Positions 52,747-62,121 of a stretch of 64,000 bases of DNA are shown here, piece by piece. A model generated the notes under the pieces. It saw nothing but the letters and a program-made list of their open reading frames with translations, did not search any database and was not told the origin of the DNA. This DNA is from an uncultured Pelagibacteraceae bacterium. Its GTDB lineage: Bacteria; Pseudomonadota; Alphaproteobacteria; Pelagibacterales; Pelagibacteraceae. Every line of letters starts with the position of its first letter. Position 1 is the stretch's first letter. A program made the position numbers and the translations under genes. The stretch covers positions 1 through 64,000 of the forward strand of contig CACLZS010000003.1 of NCBI GenBank assembly GCA_902611465.1. Reading direction: 5' to 3'.

Positions 52747-52802
52747 TTTCATAAATGCAGCATTTAGGGGAAATATTTAATAATGTAAAGTAAATAATGC
52801 TA

Positions 52803-52832
52803 TTGAAATATTAAAATTTACTTCCATATAAC
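52803..52832 (+). promoter_or_regulatory. Possible promoter of regA, leaderless
   Basis: TTGAAA (52803-52808), 18 bases and TATAAC (52827-52832) lie directly before regA. The ATG is at 52837, so a start at the usual distance would fall on or near the A of ATG. No Shine-Dalgarno sequence is visible. Confidence 0.4.
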
Positions 52833-52836
52833 GGCT

Positions 52837-53400
52837 ATGATCAATCAACCAACACTTCAAAAATTAAGTGATTTTGAGGATAAATCGCTTTTGATAGTAG
52901 ACGATGACAATCCATTTAGACAAAGATTGGCTAGAGCTATGGAGAAAAAAGGATTTACAGTTACACAAGCTGAGAGTGTAAAAATGGGTATTGATACCGT
53001 AAAATCCCAAAATCCAGCATTTGCAGTTGTCGATCTTAGATTAAATGATGGAAATGGTCTAGAGGTAGTTAAGGAAATTCAAAAGGGAAATCTTAAAAGC
53101 AGAATTATTATGTTAACTGGATATGGTAATATCCCTACGGCAGTTGCTGCAATTAAAGAAGGTGCAATTGATTATATTGCTAAGCCTGCAGATGCAGATG
53201 ATGTTGAAAAAGCACTTTTAGCTGATCCAAATCAAAAACCAGCCCCTCCTGAAAACCCAATGTCAGCGGATAGAGTAAAATGGGAGCACATACACAGAGT
53301 TTTTGAGTTATGTAACAGAAATGTCTCAGAAACTGCAAGAAGACTAAAGATGCATAGAAGAACTCTTCAAAGAATACTGTCTAAAAGATCTCCTAGATAA
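52837..53400 (+). CDS. regA: RegA/ActR/PrrA-type response regulator
   Basis: Two-domain global regulator linked in alphaproteobacteria to redox, carbon and energy metabolism. The receiver domain (about 15-130) has the acidic pocket DDD at 22-24, phospho-acceptor Asp66 in VVDLRLNDGNG, and LTGYGNIPTAVAAIKEGA with the switch threonine. A proline-rich linker follows. The C-terminal Fis-type helix-turn-helix is NVSETARRLKMHRRTLQRIL, almost invariant in the RegA family. At 187 residues it is normal. Its partner sensor RegB is not in the window. It is divergent from the polyamine operon and convergent with the ABC gene, one base apart. Confidence 0.93.
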   Translation: MINQPTLQKLSDFEDKSLLIVDDDNPFRQRLARAMEKKGFTVTQAESVKMGIDTVKSQNPAFAVVDLRLNDGNGLEVVKEIQKGNLKSRIIMLTGYGNIPTAVAAIKEGAIDYIAKPADADDVEKALLADPNQKPAPPENPMSADRVKWEHIHRVFELCNRNVSETARRLKMHRRTLQRILSKRSPR

Positions 53401-53401
53401 T

Positions 53402-54331
53402 TTAATTTTTTGTAAGTCTTAAAAATACATCTTCAAGATCTCCATCATCAGTTGAAATATCTTGTATTTTTATATCTTGTTTTTTAATCTCTGAGATTAT
53501 TGAGTCTATACTTAGTTTACTCTTCTCATATGATAAAACTAACTTATTTTCGTCATTTGATAGAACTTTTAATGACTCAAAAGTGTTGTCCTTAATATTA
53601 GTTTTTTTATCTGTGGTGACATATACAATTTTTGTTTGAATTCTTTCCAAGAGATTTTTAGTCGTATCTAAAGCAACTAATTTTCCTCCACTAAGGATTC
53701 CAATTCTGTCACACATTTTTTCTGCTTCCTCAAGGTAATGAGTTGTTAGTATTGTTGTAACCCCTTGTTTGTTCAAAGATTTTACATTTTCCCACAATGT
53801 ATTTCTCAGCTCCACATCAACTCCTGCGGTAGGCTCGTCTAAAATAATAATTGGAGGTTGATGCACCATCGCTTTTGCTACAAGTAATCTTCTCTTCATA
53901 CCACCAGATAGTGCTCTAGCATAACTGTCAGCTTGCTCCTCTAATGATACCAACTTCAATATAGTATCTGTAATTCTATCTTTTTCTCTAATTCCGTATA
54001 GACCTGCTTGAAGCTCTAAAAGTTTTCTGGGACTAAAAAATGGATCAAAGTTTACCTCTTGTGGAACAATCCCAATAGAGGCTCTAACTTGTCTAGGGTT
54101 TTTATCTAAGTTAAACCCCCAAACATTAACCTCGCCACCAGTTTTTACAACTGATCCTCCTAATATGTTTATAAATGTACTTTTTCCAGCCCCATTTGGT
54201 CCTAATAGACCAAAAATTTCACCTTCTTTCACTTCTAAGTTTAAATTATTAAGAGCATGCGTTTGTTTCGAACCATTTTTTGAATAAACTTTATTCAAGT
54301 TTTTAACAGTTAAGGCGTTTTTTTTATTCAT
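53402..54331 (-). CDS. ABC transporter ATP-binding protein
   Basis: ATPase subunit of an ABC-2-type exporter, 309 residues. Walker A is GLLGPNGAGKSTFINI near 42-57; the signature ALSGGMKRRLL and Walker B PPIIILDEPTAGVD follow, then the H-loop TTHYLEEAE. The C-terminal 80 residues (VYVTTDKKTN to the end) form the domain typical of the CcmA/DrrA/YadG group, ending DGDLEDVFLRLT. The membrane partner is not adjacent; the upstream neighbour on the other strand is polA. The exported substrate cannot be inferred. It is convergent with regA. Confidence 0.88.
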   Translation of the reverse strand: MNKKNALTVKNLNKVYSKNGSKQTHALNNLNLEVKEGEIFGLLGPNGAGKSTFINILGGSVVKTGGEVNVWGFNLDKNPRQVRASIGIVPQEVNFDPFFSPRKLLELQAGLYGIREKDRITDTILKLVSLEEQADSYARALSGGMKRRLLVAKAMVHQPPIIILDEPTAGVDVELRNTLWENVKSLNKQGVTTILTTHYLEEAEKMCDRIGILSGGKLVALDTTKNLLERIQTKIVYVTTDKKTNIKDNTFESLKVLSNDENKLVLSYEKSKLSIDSIISEIKKQDIKIQDISTDDGDLEDVFLRLTKN

Positions 54332-54381
54332 ATGGGGGTATACATTTATTACATTTATAAAAATTAAGATATCATTACATT

Positions 54382-57156
54382 ATGGAGAAAATTAAAAAAA
54401 GTGACCATTTTTACTTAATAGATGGTTCGGGATACATTTTTAGAGCATATTATGCCCTTCCTCCTTTAACTAGAAAAAGCGATGGATTGCCAGTAGGTGC
54501 CGTTAGCGGTTTTTGTAATATGCTTTTTAAATTATTAGAGGACTCTAAATCAGATGATAATTTAGAAAAACCGACACACTTTGCTGTAATATTTGATTCA
54601 GCACGAAAAAATTTTAGAAATGAAATATATTCAGAGTATAAAGGAAATAGATCTGATGCACCTGACGATCTAATTCCTCAATTTGAATACATCAGGCAAT
54701 CTGTAAAAGCCTTTAATTTACCTTCGATTGAATTAATTAATTATGAGGCAGATGATTTAATTGCAACTTATGTTGAGAAAATTTTAGACTTAGGTGCAAA
54801 AGTAACAATTGTTTCCTCTGACAAAGATTTAATGCAGCTTTATAAAGAAGGGGTGAGAATTTATGACCCAATGAAGAACAAATTTATAAATCAAGACGAT
54901 GTACATAATAAATTTGGAGTTACTCCTGAAAAAGTAATAGATGTCCAATCTTTAGCTGGTGATAGCACAGATAACGTCCCTGGTGTACCTGGTATAGGAG
55001 TTAAAACTGCCGCTGAATTGATAAATCAATATGGAACTTTAGAAAATTTATTAAAAAATGCATCAAAAATAAAACAAAATAAAAGAAGAGAAACTCTAAT
55101 AAATAACAAGGACGATGCAATTATTAGTAAAAAACTAGTTACACTAAAAAAAGATGTGCCTGTAAAAAATAAAATTCAAGAATTCATATTGAAAAGTGTT
55201 GATCAAGATAAGCTTTATACTTTTCTAAGGGAAATGGAATTTAATAGACTATTGAGTTCTGCCATCTCAAAATATGGGGGCACAAATAATCTTGGAACTA
55301 AAGATATTGAGATAAATTCAGAAAAAACATCAGAAATTAAGAAAAAAAATTATCAATTAATTAAAAATGAGAAGGAAATTGAAGATTGGATGAAACAATC
55401 TGAGGAAATAGGTGAATTTGCAATAGATACTGAAACAACCTCATTAGACCCTCACACAGCAAAATTAGTAGGTATTTCAATTTCTAACAGAATCGGAAAT
55501 GCATGTTATATTCCATTAAATCATGTCAGTGGAAATAATCTTAACGAAAAAAAAGTCTTAAGCATTTTAAAGAATTATTTAGAGGATGAGAGCATTAAAA
55601 AAATAGGACAAAATATTAAGTTTGATTTCATTGTCTTTTATCACCGTGGAATAACTTTAAATTCCATGGAAGACACCATGCTTATGTCTTACACACTAGA
55701 TGCTGGTAAAAATAGGCATAATATGGATACTCTTTCAGAAATCCATCTAGGTCATAAAACTATTAAATTTAAAGATTTAGTTGGGACGGGAAAAAAACAA
55801 CTTAATTTTTCAGAAGTCAATATATCTGAGGCAAAAGATTATGCGGCTGAAGATGCAGATATTACATTTAGATTGTACAAAATTTTTTTAAAATCATTAA
55901 AAGCAGAAAAATTATTGAATATTTATGAGTTATTTGAAAAACCACTAATTAAAATACTAGCAGAGATGGAGATAAAAGGTATTAAACTTGATAAATCTTC
56001 ACTCAACAAACTGTCTTCAAAATTTTCATCTAAAATCGAAAAATTAGAAAAATCTATTTTTAGGATTTCAAAGAAAACATTTAACATCGGATCAACTAAG
56101 CAACTTGGTGAAATAATGTATAACGATTTAAAAATAGCAGCTTTAAAGAAAACAAAAAAAGGAAGTTTTGCCACTAGTGCTTCGGTTTTAGAAGACCTAG
56201 CTTTTAAAGGTTATGAATTTCCAAAACTCATCTTGGAATGGAGGCAAATTAGCAAACTTAAAAATACCTACTCAGATGCATTGCCAGAACATATAAATCA
56301 AAATACTAAAAGAGTTCATACATCTTTTTTGTTAGCAGCTACTACAACAGGTAGACTTGCATCTAGTGATCCAAATTTACAAAATATTCCAATAAAGTCA
56401 GATGATGGTAAGGATATAAGAAAAGCCTTTGTTTCTGAAAAAAATAATAAATTGATTTCAGCAGACTACAACCAAGTTGAAATGAGAATTTTGGCAGATT
56501 TAGCAGATGTAAAACAGTTGAAAAAGGCGTTTTTAAACAATGAGGATATTCATACTTTGACAGCTAGTCAGGTTTTTGGAAAAGAAATTAATAAAATTGA
56601 TTCAGAAACAAGAAGAAAAGCAAAAGCAATCAACTTTGGGATTATTTATGGTATATCACAATATGGTCTAGCCAAACAAATCAATGTTTCAAACATTCAA
56701 GCAGAAGAATTTTTAAATTCTTATTTTAAAAAATTTCCAGAAATAAAAGATTATATGAAAACAACTGTGAATTTTTGTAGAAAAAGTGGCTATGTAAGTA
56801 ATATATTTGGAAGAAAAACACATCTCACCGGAATTAATGATAAGAATTTTAATGTAAGAAATTTTCAAGAGAGGGCAGCGATAAATGCCCCAATTCAAGG
56901 GTCGGCATCAGAGATAATGAGATTAGCAATGATCAGGATAAATAAAGAAATCTCCAATAATAAAAATAATAGTTTGAAAATGTTGTTGCAGATACACGAT
57001 GAGTTAATTTTTGAGGAAAGCTCAAAAGAAACAAAAAAAAGTACTAAATTAATTAAGGATTTGATGTTGAGTGTAAAAGATAGTGAACTTCATTCATTTT
57101 CGATACCTCTTTTAGTCGATGTGAATATTGGAGAAAATTGGGGTGAACTTCATTGA
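54382..57156 (+). CDS. polA: DNA polymerase I
   Basis: Gap-filling and primer-removing polymerase, 924 residues. The 5'-nuclease domain (about 1-300) starts YLIDGSGYIFRAYYALPPLT and includes NYEADDLIATYV, SSDKDLMQL and GDSTDNVPGVPGIGVKTA. A 3'-5' exonuclease domain follows with FAIDTETTSLDP (near 347), KIGQNIKFD and YAAEDADITFRLY, so its metal ligands appear intact and it should proofread. The polymerase domain has TGRLASSDPNLQNIP, SADYNQVEMRILADLA, RRKAKAINFGIIYG and IHDELIFE. It shares a short promoter-sized gap with the divergent ABC gene. Confidence 0.97.
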   Translation: MEKIKKSDHFYLIDGSGYIFRAYYALPPLTRKSDGLPVGAVSGFCNMLFKLLEDSKSDDNLEKPTHFAVIFDSARKNFRNEIYSEYKGNRSDAPDDLIPQFEYIRQSVKAFNLPSIELINYEADDLIATYVEKILDLGAKVTIVSSDKDLMQLYKEGVRIYDPMKNKFINQDDVHNKFGVTPEKVIDVQSLAGDSTDNVPGVPGIGVKTAAELINQYGTLENLLKNASKIKQNKRRETLINNKDDAIISKKLVTLKKDVPVKNKIQEFILKSVDQDKLYTFLREMEFNRLLSSAISKYGGTNNLGTKDIEINSEKTSEIKKKNYQLIKNEKEIEDWMKQSEEIGEFAIDTETTSLDPHTAKLVGISISNRIGNACYIPLNHVSGNNLNEKKVLSILKNYLEDESIKKIGQNIKFDFIVFYHRGITLNSMEDTMLMSYTLDAGKNRHNMDTLSEIHLGHKTIKFKDLVGTGKKQLNFSEVNISEAKDYAAEDADITFRLYKIFLKSLKAEKLLNIYELFEKPLIKILAEMEIKGIKLDKSSLNKLSSKFSSKIEKLEKSIFRISKKTFNIGSTKQLGEIMYNDLKIAALKKTKKGSFATSASVLEDLAFKGYEFPKLILEWRQISKLKNTYSDALPEHINQNTKRVHTSFLLAATTTGRLASSDPNLQNIPIKSDDGKDIRKAFVSEKNNKLISADYNQVEMRILADLADVKQLKKAFLNNEDIHTLTASQVFGKEINKIDSETRRKAKAINFGIIYGISQYGLAKQINVSNIQAEEFLNSYFKKFPEIKDYMKTTVNFCRKSGYVSNIFGRKTHLTGINDKNFNVRNFQERAAINAPIQGSASEIMRLAMIRINKEISNNKNNSLKMLLQIHDELIFEESSKETKKSTKLIKDLMLSVKDSELHSFSIPLLVDVNIGENWGELH

Positions 57157-57166
57157 AAACAAACAA

Positions 57167-57195
57167 TTGCCCTAATATGAACAATTTAGTATTTT
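57167..57195 (+). promoter_or_regulatory. Possible promoter of chvI-chvG
   Basis: TTGCCC (57167-57172), a 17-base spacer and TATTTT (57190-57195) stand in the 50-base polA-chvI gap. The -10 matches four of six consensus bases. The ATG follows at 57207, again leaving a very short leader. Confidence 0.4.
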
Positions 57196-57206
57196 TATTT
57201 TAATTT

Positions 57207-57911
57207 ATGTCACAAACAATTGCGTTAGTAGATGATGATAGAAATTTATTAACATCTGTCCAGATGGCTTTAGAAAAAGAGGGTTTTAAAGTTCAAACTT
57301 ATATTGATGGTGAAAATGCTCTTGTCGGATTATCAAGAACACCACCTGATCTTGCTGTGATTGATATTAAAATGCCAAGAATGGATGGTGAAGAACTTCT
57401 AAGAAAACTTAGAAAAAAAACTTCCATGCCAGTTATTTTTTTAACTTCTAAAGATGAAGTAACAGACGAGGTTAGTGGTTTAAAACTCGGTGCAGATGAC
57501 TTTGTTGGCAAAACTGGAGGATTTTCAACCAAAGTTTTAGTTGAAAGAATTAAAGTACAATTAAGAAAAAAAGATAAGGACATTAATATAGAAGAAAATA
57601 AAAATGTAATTTCTCATGGTAAGTTAAAATTAGATCCTTCCCAACTCGAATGTGAGTGGGATGGTAAACAATTGCCTGATAAACTGACCACAACAGAATT
57701 TAAAATTGTTGAGGAGCTAGCAAAAAGACCAGGAATGATTAAAGAAAGAGCCTTACTCATGGATGTGGCTTATCGAGAGGACACAGATATAGAAGATAGG
57801 ACTATTGATAGTCATGTTAAAAGAATAAGAAAAAAATTTAAAAAGGTAGACAGTGATTTTTCAGCAATTGAAACAAGATATGGAAGTGGATATAGATGGA
57901 ATGTTAAATAA
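57207..57911 (+). CDS. chvI: ChvI-type response regulator (OmpR family)
   Basis: Transcription factor of the alphaproteobacterial ChvG-ChvI (BvrR-BvrS) system, which controls envelope and acid or host-associated genes in its relatives. The receiver has DDD at 9-11, phospho-acceptor Asp53 in VIDIKMPRMDGEELLRKL, and LTSKDEVTDEVSGLKLGADDFVGK-like segments, with Lys near 103. The C-terminal winged helix is typical of OmpR, with LTTTEFKIVEELAKRPG, DIEDRTIDSHVKRIRKKF and IETRYGSGYRWN. At 234 residues it is normal. The sensor gene follows after five bases. Target genes in SAR11 cannot be deduced here. Confidence 0.93.
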   Translation: MSQTIALVDDDRNLLTSVQMALEKEGFKVQTYIDGENALVGLSRTPPDLAVIDIKMPRMDGEELLRKLRKKTSMPVIFLTSKDEVTDEVSGLKLGADDFVGKTGGFSTKVLVERIKVQLRKKDKDINIEENKNVISHGKLKLDPSQLECEWDGKQLPDKLTTTEFKIVEELAKRPGMIKERALLMDVAYREDTDIEDRTIDSHVKRIRKKFKKVDSDFSAIETRYGSGYRWNVK

Positions 57912-57916
57912 TAATT

Positions 57917-59419
57917 ATGGGAAAAATACTAAAAAATCTCTCTATATTACAGAAATTCTTATTTATTAATCTAGTAATCTTCATATTTATAATAATAATC
58001 ACATTCTTTTACTTAGGTGCTATCAAAAAAAATTTGATTAATGAAAAACAAAATAATCATACAGATATAATAACTGAAACAATATTAAATCTTGAAAAAT
58101 CAAATATTAAATTAAATGAGTATGGAATAAGCGAATTTTTATTTTCCAAAAAATCTCGATTTCCTTATTTTGAAAAACTAGATAGAGTAATATTTTTTGA
58201 CGATCAATTGAATTTGATTGGGGATACAAGATCTATTCCATCATCATTATTACTAATTGAAGAATTAACCGAACAATCGAGTGAGAATAATTTTAGTAAT
58301 CAAGAAAATAAAAACGAAACAATTTTTGATGAAGATCTTAATAAATATTATTTATCAGGATCTGAAAAATCTTTAACTTATTTAAAACAAATCCAAGAAC
58401 AGTTTTTTGTTTTTAGTATTAAGAGTGTTAATTATTTGAATAATAATGGCTATATTCTTATATCTGAAAATGCTGATAATATAATCGCACAAATTGAAGA
58501 GAGAGAGAACTTTATTATTAGAACAGCTCTTGTTGTACTTTTGGTTATCATTATTTTTTCATATGTCTTAAATAGATATTTTTTAAAACCCATTAAAAAT
58601 TTGGTTACTTATACAAAAATCATAAAAGATAAAAGTAACGAAAAAACAGATATAGAAAGGGTTAAGACAAGAAATGATGAATTAGGAATATTATCAAAAT
58701 CTCTTGATGAAATGACTAGTGAATTAAATAAAAGAATTGCAACTGCTGAAAATTATTCAACAGACCTACTTCATGAAATTAGAAATCCTCTTGCTTCATT
58801 GAAAAGTGCATCTGAAATAATTTCAGAAACAGATGATAAAGCTAAAAGAGAAAAGTTAATTAATATCGTATCTCATGATGTTGAGAGAATAGAAAGATTA
58901 ATTACTGATTATTCTCAAATGCTGAAAGATGAGGCAGTAATTTCCACAGAAACAATGCAAAAAATTGATATAAAGGATATTGCAAAATCTGTAGTTGATG
59001 ATTTTAACAATATTTATAATTCAAAGAGAAAAATACAAATAAGATTAAAGTCTAATGGATCAGAGAATTATTTTATACTTGGTATCAACAATAGGATAGA
59101 GCAAATTATTGCAAATTTACTTGAAAATTCAATTTCTTTTAGTGATGAGAATCAAGAAATTGTAGTAGAGGTCAGTAAAGATAAGGAAGGTAAACCAAGA
59201 CTTGTCGTAATTGACGAGGGGACCGGGTTTAACGAGAAGGATACTGCTAAAATTTTCAATAGATTTTACAGCAATAGACCTCAAAATTTTGGAGAACACT
59301 CTGGCTTGGGCCTGAATATAGTGAAAAACTTAGTTGAATTGCATAATGGACAAATTAAAGCTGAAAATAATAAAAATAAGGGTGCAAAAGTTGAAATTAT
59401 TTTCCCGGCGACCCAATGA
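57917..59419 (+). CDS. chvG: ChvG-type sensor histidine kinase
   Basis: Membrane sensor for ChvI, 500 residues. A first membrane helix lies at about 14-38 and a second at about 197-217, enclosing a roughly 160-residue periplasmic sensor domain. A HAMP region follows (LKPIKNLVTYTKIIKDKS). The dimerisation domain has phospho-acceptor His286 in LLHEIRNPLASLK. The ATPase has the N box NRIEQIIANLLENSISFS, G1 VIDEGTGFNEKD, and FNRFYSNRP with HSGLGLNIVKNLVELHNG. At 500 residues it is somewhat shorter than many ChvG proteins (about 550-600). In related genomes hprK and PTS genes come next; here ahcY follows directly. Confidence 0.92.
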   Translation: MGKILKNLSILQKFLFINLVIFIFIIIITFFYLGAIKKNLINEKQNNHTDIITETILNLEKSNIKLNEYGISEFLFSKKSRFPYFEKLDRVIFFDDQLNLIGDTRSIPSSLLLIEELTEQSSENNFSNQENKNETIFDEDLNKYYLSGSEKSLTYLKQIQEQFFVFSIKSVNYLNNNGYILISENADNIIAQIEERENFIIRTALVVLLVIIIFSYVLNRYFLKPIKNLVTYTKIIKDKSNEKTDIERVKTRNDELGILSKSLDEMTSELNKRIATAENYSTDLLHEIRNPLASLKSASEIISETDDKAKREKLINIVSHDVERIERLITDYSQMLKDEAVISTETMQKIDIKDIAKSVVDDFNNIYNSKRKIQIRLKSNGSENYFILGINNRIEQIIANLLENSISFSDENQEIVVEVSKDKEGKPRLVVIDEGTGFNEKDTAKIFNRFYSNRPQNFGEHSGLGLNIVKNLVELHNGQIKAENNKNKGAKVEIIFPATQ

Positions 59420-59461
59420 AAAGTTGATTAATATAAATAAAGTTGTTACAAGCCCTACTTT

Positions 59462-60748
59462 ATGACAGATTACAAAGTAAAAGATATTAACGAAGCAGAA
59501 TTTGGAAGAAAAGAAATCTCTCTAGCAGAGACTGAAATGCCAGGATTAATGGCAGTAAGAGCCGAATATAAAGGCAAAAATCCTCTTAAAGGTGCAAGAA
59601 TTTTAGGTTGTCTTCATATGACAATTCAAACAGCAGTTTTGATTGAAACTTTAGTTGATTTAGGTGCAGAATGTAGATGGTCTTCATGCAATATATTTTC
59701 AACACAAGATCATGCAGCAGCAGCAATTGCAAAAGCTGGTATCCCAGTATTTGCATGGAAGGGTGAGACAGAGGAAGAATATTGGTGGTGTGTAAAACAG
59801 ACTATAGAGGGCAAAAAAGACTGGATCCCTAACATGATATTAGATGATGGTGGAGATCTTACTGCTCTTATGCATAAAGATTACAAAGATTTATTAAAAG
59901 GTGTAAAAGGTTTGAGTGAAGAAACAACAACAGGTGTTTTAGCACTTAAAAAAATGGAAGAACAAGGTCAATTGTTAGTACCAGCAATTAATGTAAACGA
60001 CTCGGTCACGAAATCAAAATTTGATAATCTATATGGATGTAGAGAAAGTTTAGTTGATGGGATCAAAAGAGCTACAGATGTAATGATGTCAGGGAAAGTT
60101 GCAATTGTTGCAGGCTTTGGTGATGTTGGAAAAGGTAGTGCAGCATCTTTACGACAGAGTGGAGCAAGAGTTTTAGTAACCGAAACTGATCCTATTTGTG
60201 CATTACAAGCTGCTATGGAGGGTTACGAAGTAGTTTTAATGGATGAAATGATAGGTCAAGCAGATATCGTTGTAACTGCAACTGGCAATAAAGATGTAGT
60301 AACGGCAGATCATATGAGAGCTATGAAAGATAGATCTATTCTATGTAATATTGGACACTTCGATAACGAAATTCAAGTCGAGGCTTTGAAAAATTATAAA
60401 TGGGATGAAGTAAAACCTCAAGTTCATGAAATCACATTCCCAGACGACAAAAGATTAATTTTGTTAGCTGAAGGAAGACTTGTAAATTTAGGTTGTGGAA
60501 CTGGTCACCCAAGTTTTGTTATGAGTGCATCATTTACTAATCAGGTTATTGCTCAAATTGAGCTTTGGAATAATTCAGATAACTATGAAAATAAAGTTTA
60601 TGTGCTTCCTAAACACTTAGATGAAAAGGTTGCAAGGCTTCACTTAGATAAAGTTGGCGCAAAATTAACGCCACTATCAAAAGAGCAAGCTGACTATATA
60701 AGTGTAACACCAGAGGGACCATACAAGCCTCATGCTTATCGCTACTAG
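59462..60748 (+). CDS. ahcY: Adenosylhomocysteinase
   Basis: NAD-dependent hydrolysis of S-adenosylhomocysteine to adenosine and homocysteine, which clears the product inhibitor of methyltransferases. It starts [16 protein letters not shown], with [12 protein letters not shown] and the substrate segment [15 protein letters not shown]. The NAD domain has [20 protein letters not shown] near 214-233. [10 protein letters not shown] and the C-terminal [20 protein letters not shown] with the final KPHAYRY tail are diagnostic. At 428 residues it matches the shorter form, lacking the roughly 40-residue insert of many proteobacterial enzymes. The SAM-II-controlled metX and this gene both serve methionine and methyl metabolism. 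The tsaE start overlaps its last 17 bases. Confidence 0.96.
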   Translation: MTDYKVKDINEAEFGRKEISLAETEMPGLMAVRAEYKGKNPLKGARILGCLHMTIQTAVLIETLVDLGAECRWSSCNIFSTQDHAAAAIAKAGIPVFAWKGETEEEYWWCVKQTIEGKKDWIPNMILDDGGDLTALMHKDYKDLLKGVKGLSEETTTGVLALKKMEEQGQLLVPAINVNDSVTKSKFDNLYGCRESLVDGIKRATDVMMSGKVAIVAGFGDVGKGSAASLRQSGARVLVTETDPICALQAAMEGYEVVLMDEMIGQADIVVTATGNKDVVTADHMRAMKDRSILCNIGHFDNEIQVEALKNYKWDEVKPQVHEITFPDDKRLILLAEGRLVNLGCGTGHPSFVMSASFTNQVIAQIELWNNSDNYENKVYVLPKHLDEKVARLHLDKVGAKLTPLSKEQADYISVTPEGPYKPHAYRY

Positions 60749-61211
60749 AAGTGGCAAAATTAATATTTCTAAAGAAAAAGATACTAGACTTGTAGCTGAA
60801 AAAATTTCTAAGCTTATTAATTTAGGAGATTTCATACTTTTAACTGGGAATCTAGGTGTAGGAAAAACTACCTTCACTAAATATATTATTAATTCTCTTC
60901 AAAGAATTAATAGACAGGCAATATCAGAAGTTCCTAGTCCTACTTTTAATATTACTAATGAGTATCAGATAAAAAAAATTTTAATAAAACACTACGATCT
61001 ATATAGAATTAGAAATGAAAAGGAGCTTAATAATTTAGGTATCCAAGAAAATTTAAAAAAACAAATAACCCTAGTTGAGTGGCCTGAAATGGTAAAAAAA
61101 TTGAAAATTAAAAATATTATTAGTTTAATATTTAAATATAATAAAAACTATACTGAGCGTTATCTGACAATAATTTCTAAAAACAAAAAATTAATTAATG
61201 AATTTAAGTAA
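60732..61211 (+). CDS. tsaE: tRNA t6A synthesis ATPase TsaE
   Basis: ATPase that works with TsaB and TsaD to make threonylcarbamoyladenosine at position 37 of ANN-decoding tRNAs. Walker A is [16 protein letters not shown] near 37-52. [14 protein letters not shown] near 70-83, HYDLYRI, the family motif [18 protein letters not shown], and the short length of 159 residues are typical of TsaE. It overlaps ahcY by 17 bases and the kinase gene by 14. The ahcY-tsaE-amgK-murU order is seen in other alphaproteobacteria. Confidence 0.93.
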   Translation: MLIATRSGKINISKEKDTRLVAEKISKLINLGDFILLTGNLGVGKTTFTKYIINSLQRINRQAISEVPSPTFNITNEYQIKKILIKHYDLYRIRNEKELNNLGIQENLKKQITLVEWPEMVKKLKIKNIISLIFKYNKNYTERYLTIISKNKKLINEFK

Positions 61212-62121
61212 ATTAAAAAAACTCACTGGAGATGCATCGTTTAGAAATTTTTATAGAGGAAAAAAAAATATTCTTGTTCATTGTGAAAAAAATAAAAAAA
61301 GTAATTTGTTAGAATACGATGCTGTTAACAAAATATTAATTAAAAAAAATATTTTAGCACCTAAATTAATATCTCAGAATTACAAAAATAATTATATTGA
61401 GATTGAAGATTTTGGTGATTTAACAGTTTTTAAAAAATTCAAAAAAAAATCTACCAACAAAAAAATATATTATAAAAAAATTTTAAACTTATTGGTCAAA
61501 ATCACAAATATTAAAATTAAATATAAAGTTCCAAACTATTCATTAAAAAAATTATTAGATGAGAGTAATTTATTCTTAGACTGGTATTTACCAAAATATG
61601 TCAAAAGTGAAAAAAATAAAATTTTAAAAGTCAAATTTAATAAGATATTTAAAAAATTACTAAACAATATCTATTTTAAAAATAAAGTTTTTGTACATCG
61701 AGATTTTCATATATCTAATATAATGATAACTAAAAAAGGTTTAGGATTGATAGACAGTCAAGATGCTGTCTATGGTAATATTGCATATGATCTAGCCTCT
61801 CTTATCGATGATGTTAGGTTTAAAACAGATAAAAAGATTAAAAATTTTATTTTTAATGAGTTTATAAATAGGAACAAACACTTAGACCTTAAGAAGTTTA
61901 AAAATGACTTTGATATTTTATCTGTTTTAAGGAATTTAAAAATAATTGGCATATTCACTAGGTTATCTGTGAGAGATAAAAAAAACAAATACCTTAAACT
62001 TATACCTCACGCATGGGAGTTGATCGAATACAGAACTTTAAATAATCCTATATTCAAAGACTTAAATTACCTTTTAAGTAAAAACTTTGATAGAAAAATT
62101 AGAAAAACTTATGAAAATTAA
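61198..62121 (+). CDS. amgK: AmgK-like sugar kinase (N-acetylmuramate/N-acetylglucosamine)
   Basis: Aminoglycoside-phosphotransferase-fold kinase of 307 residues. LTGDASFRNFYR near 9-20 is the usual N-terminal AmgK motif; the catalytic loop is VHRDFHISNIMI near 163-174, and the metal motif is GLIDSQDAVYGNIAYDLASL. The C-terminal NLKIIGIFTRL and IPHAWELIE also match. The family member studied in pseudomonads phosphorylates the anomeric carbon of MurNAc and GlcNAc for cell-wall recycling. The next gene is the MurU-type uridylyltransferase that uses the product, which supports this role. Its codon use is even more AT- and Lys-rich than its neighbours', with 30% or more Lys and Asn by eye. Confidence 0.86.
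   Translation: MNLSKLKKLTGDASFRNFYRGKKNILVHCEKNKKSNLLEYDAVNKILIKKNILAPKLISQNYKNNYIEIEDFGDLTVFKKFKKKSTNKKIYYKKILNLLVKITNIKIKYKVPNYSLKKLLDESNLFLDWYLPKYVKSEKNKILKVKFNKIFKKLLNNIYFKNKVFVHRDFHISNIMITKKGLGLIDSQDAVYGNIAYDLASLIDDVRFKTDKKIKNFIFNEFINRNKHLDLKKFKNDFDILSVLRNLKIIGIFTRLSVRDKKNKYLKLIPHAWELIEYRTLNNPIFKDLNYLLSKNFDRKIRKTYEN

Noticed and set aside
62087..62110. Upstream ATG for murU
   Set aside because: It adds eight residues lying inside amgK before the conserved ALILCAGFGKR start; the ATG at 62111 fits the family.
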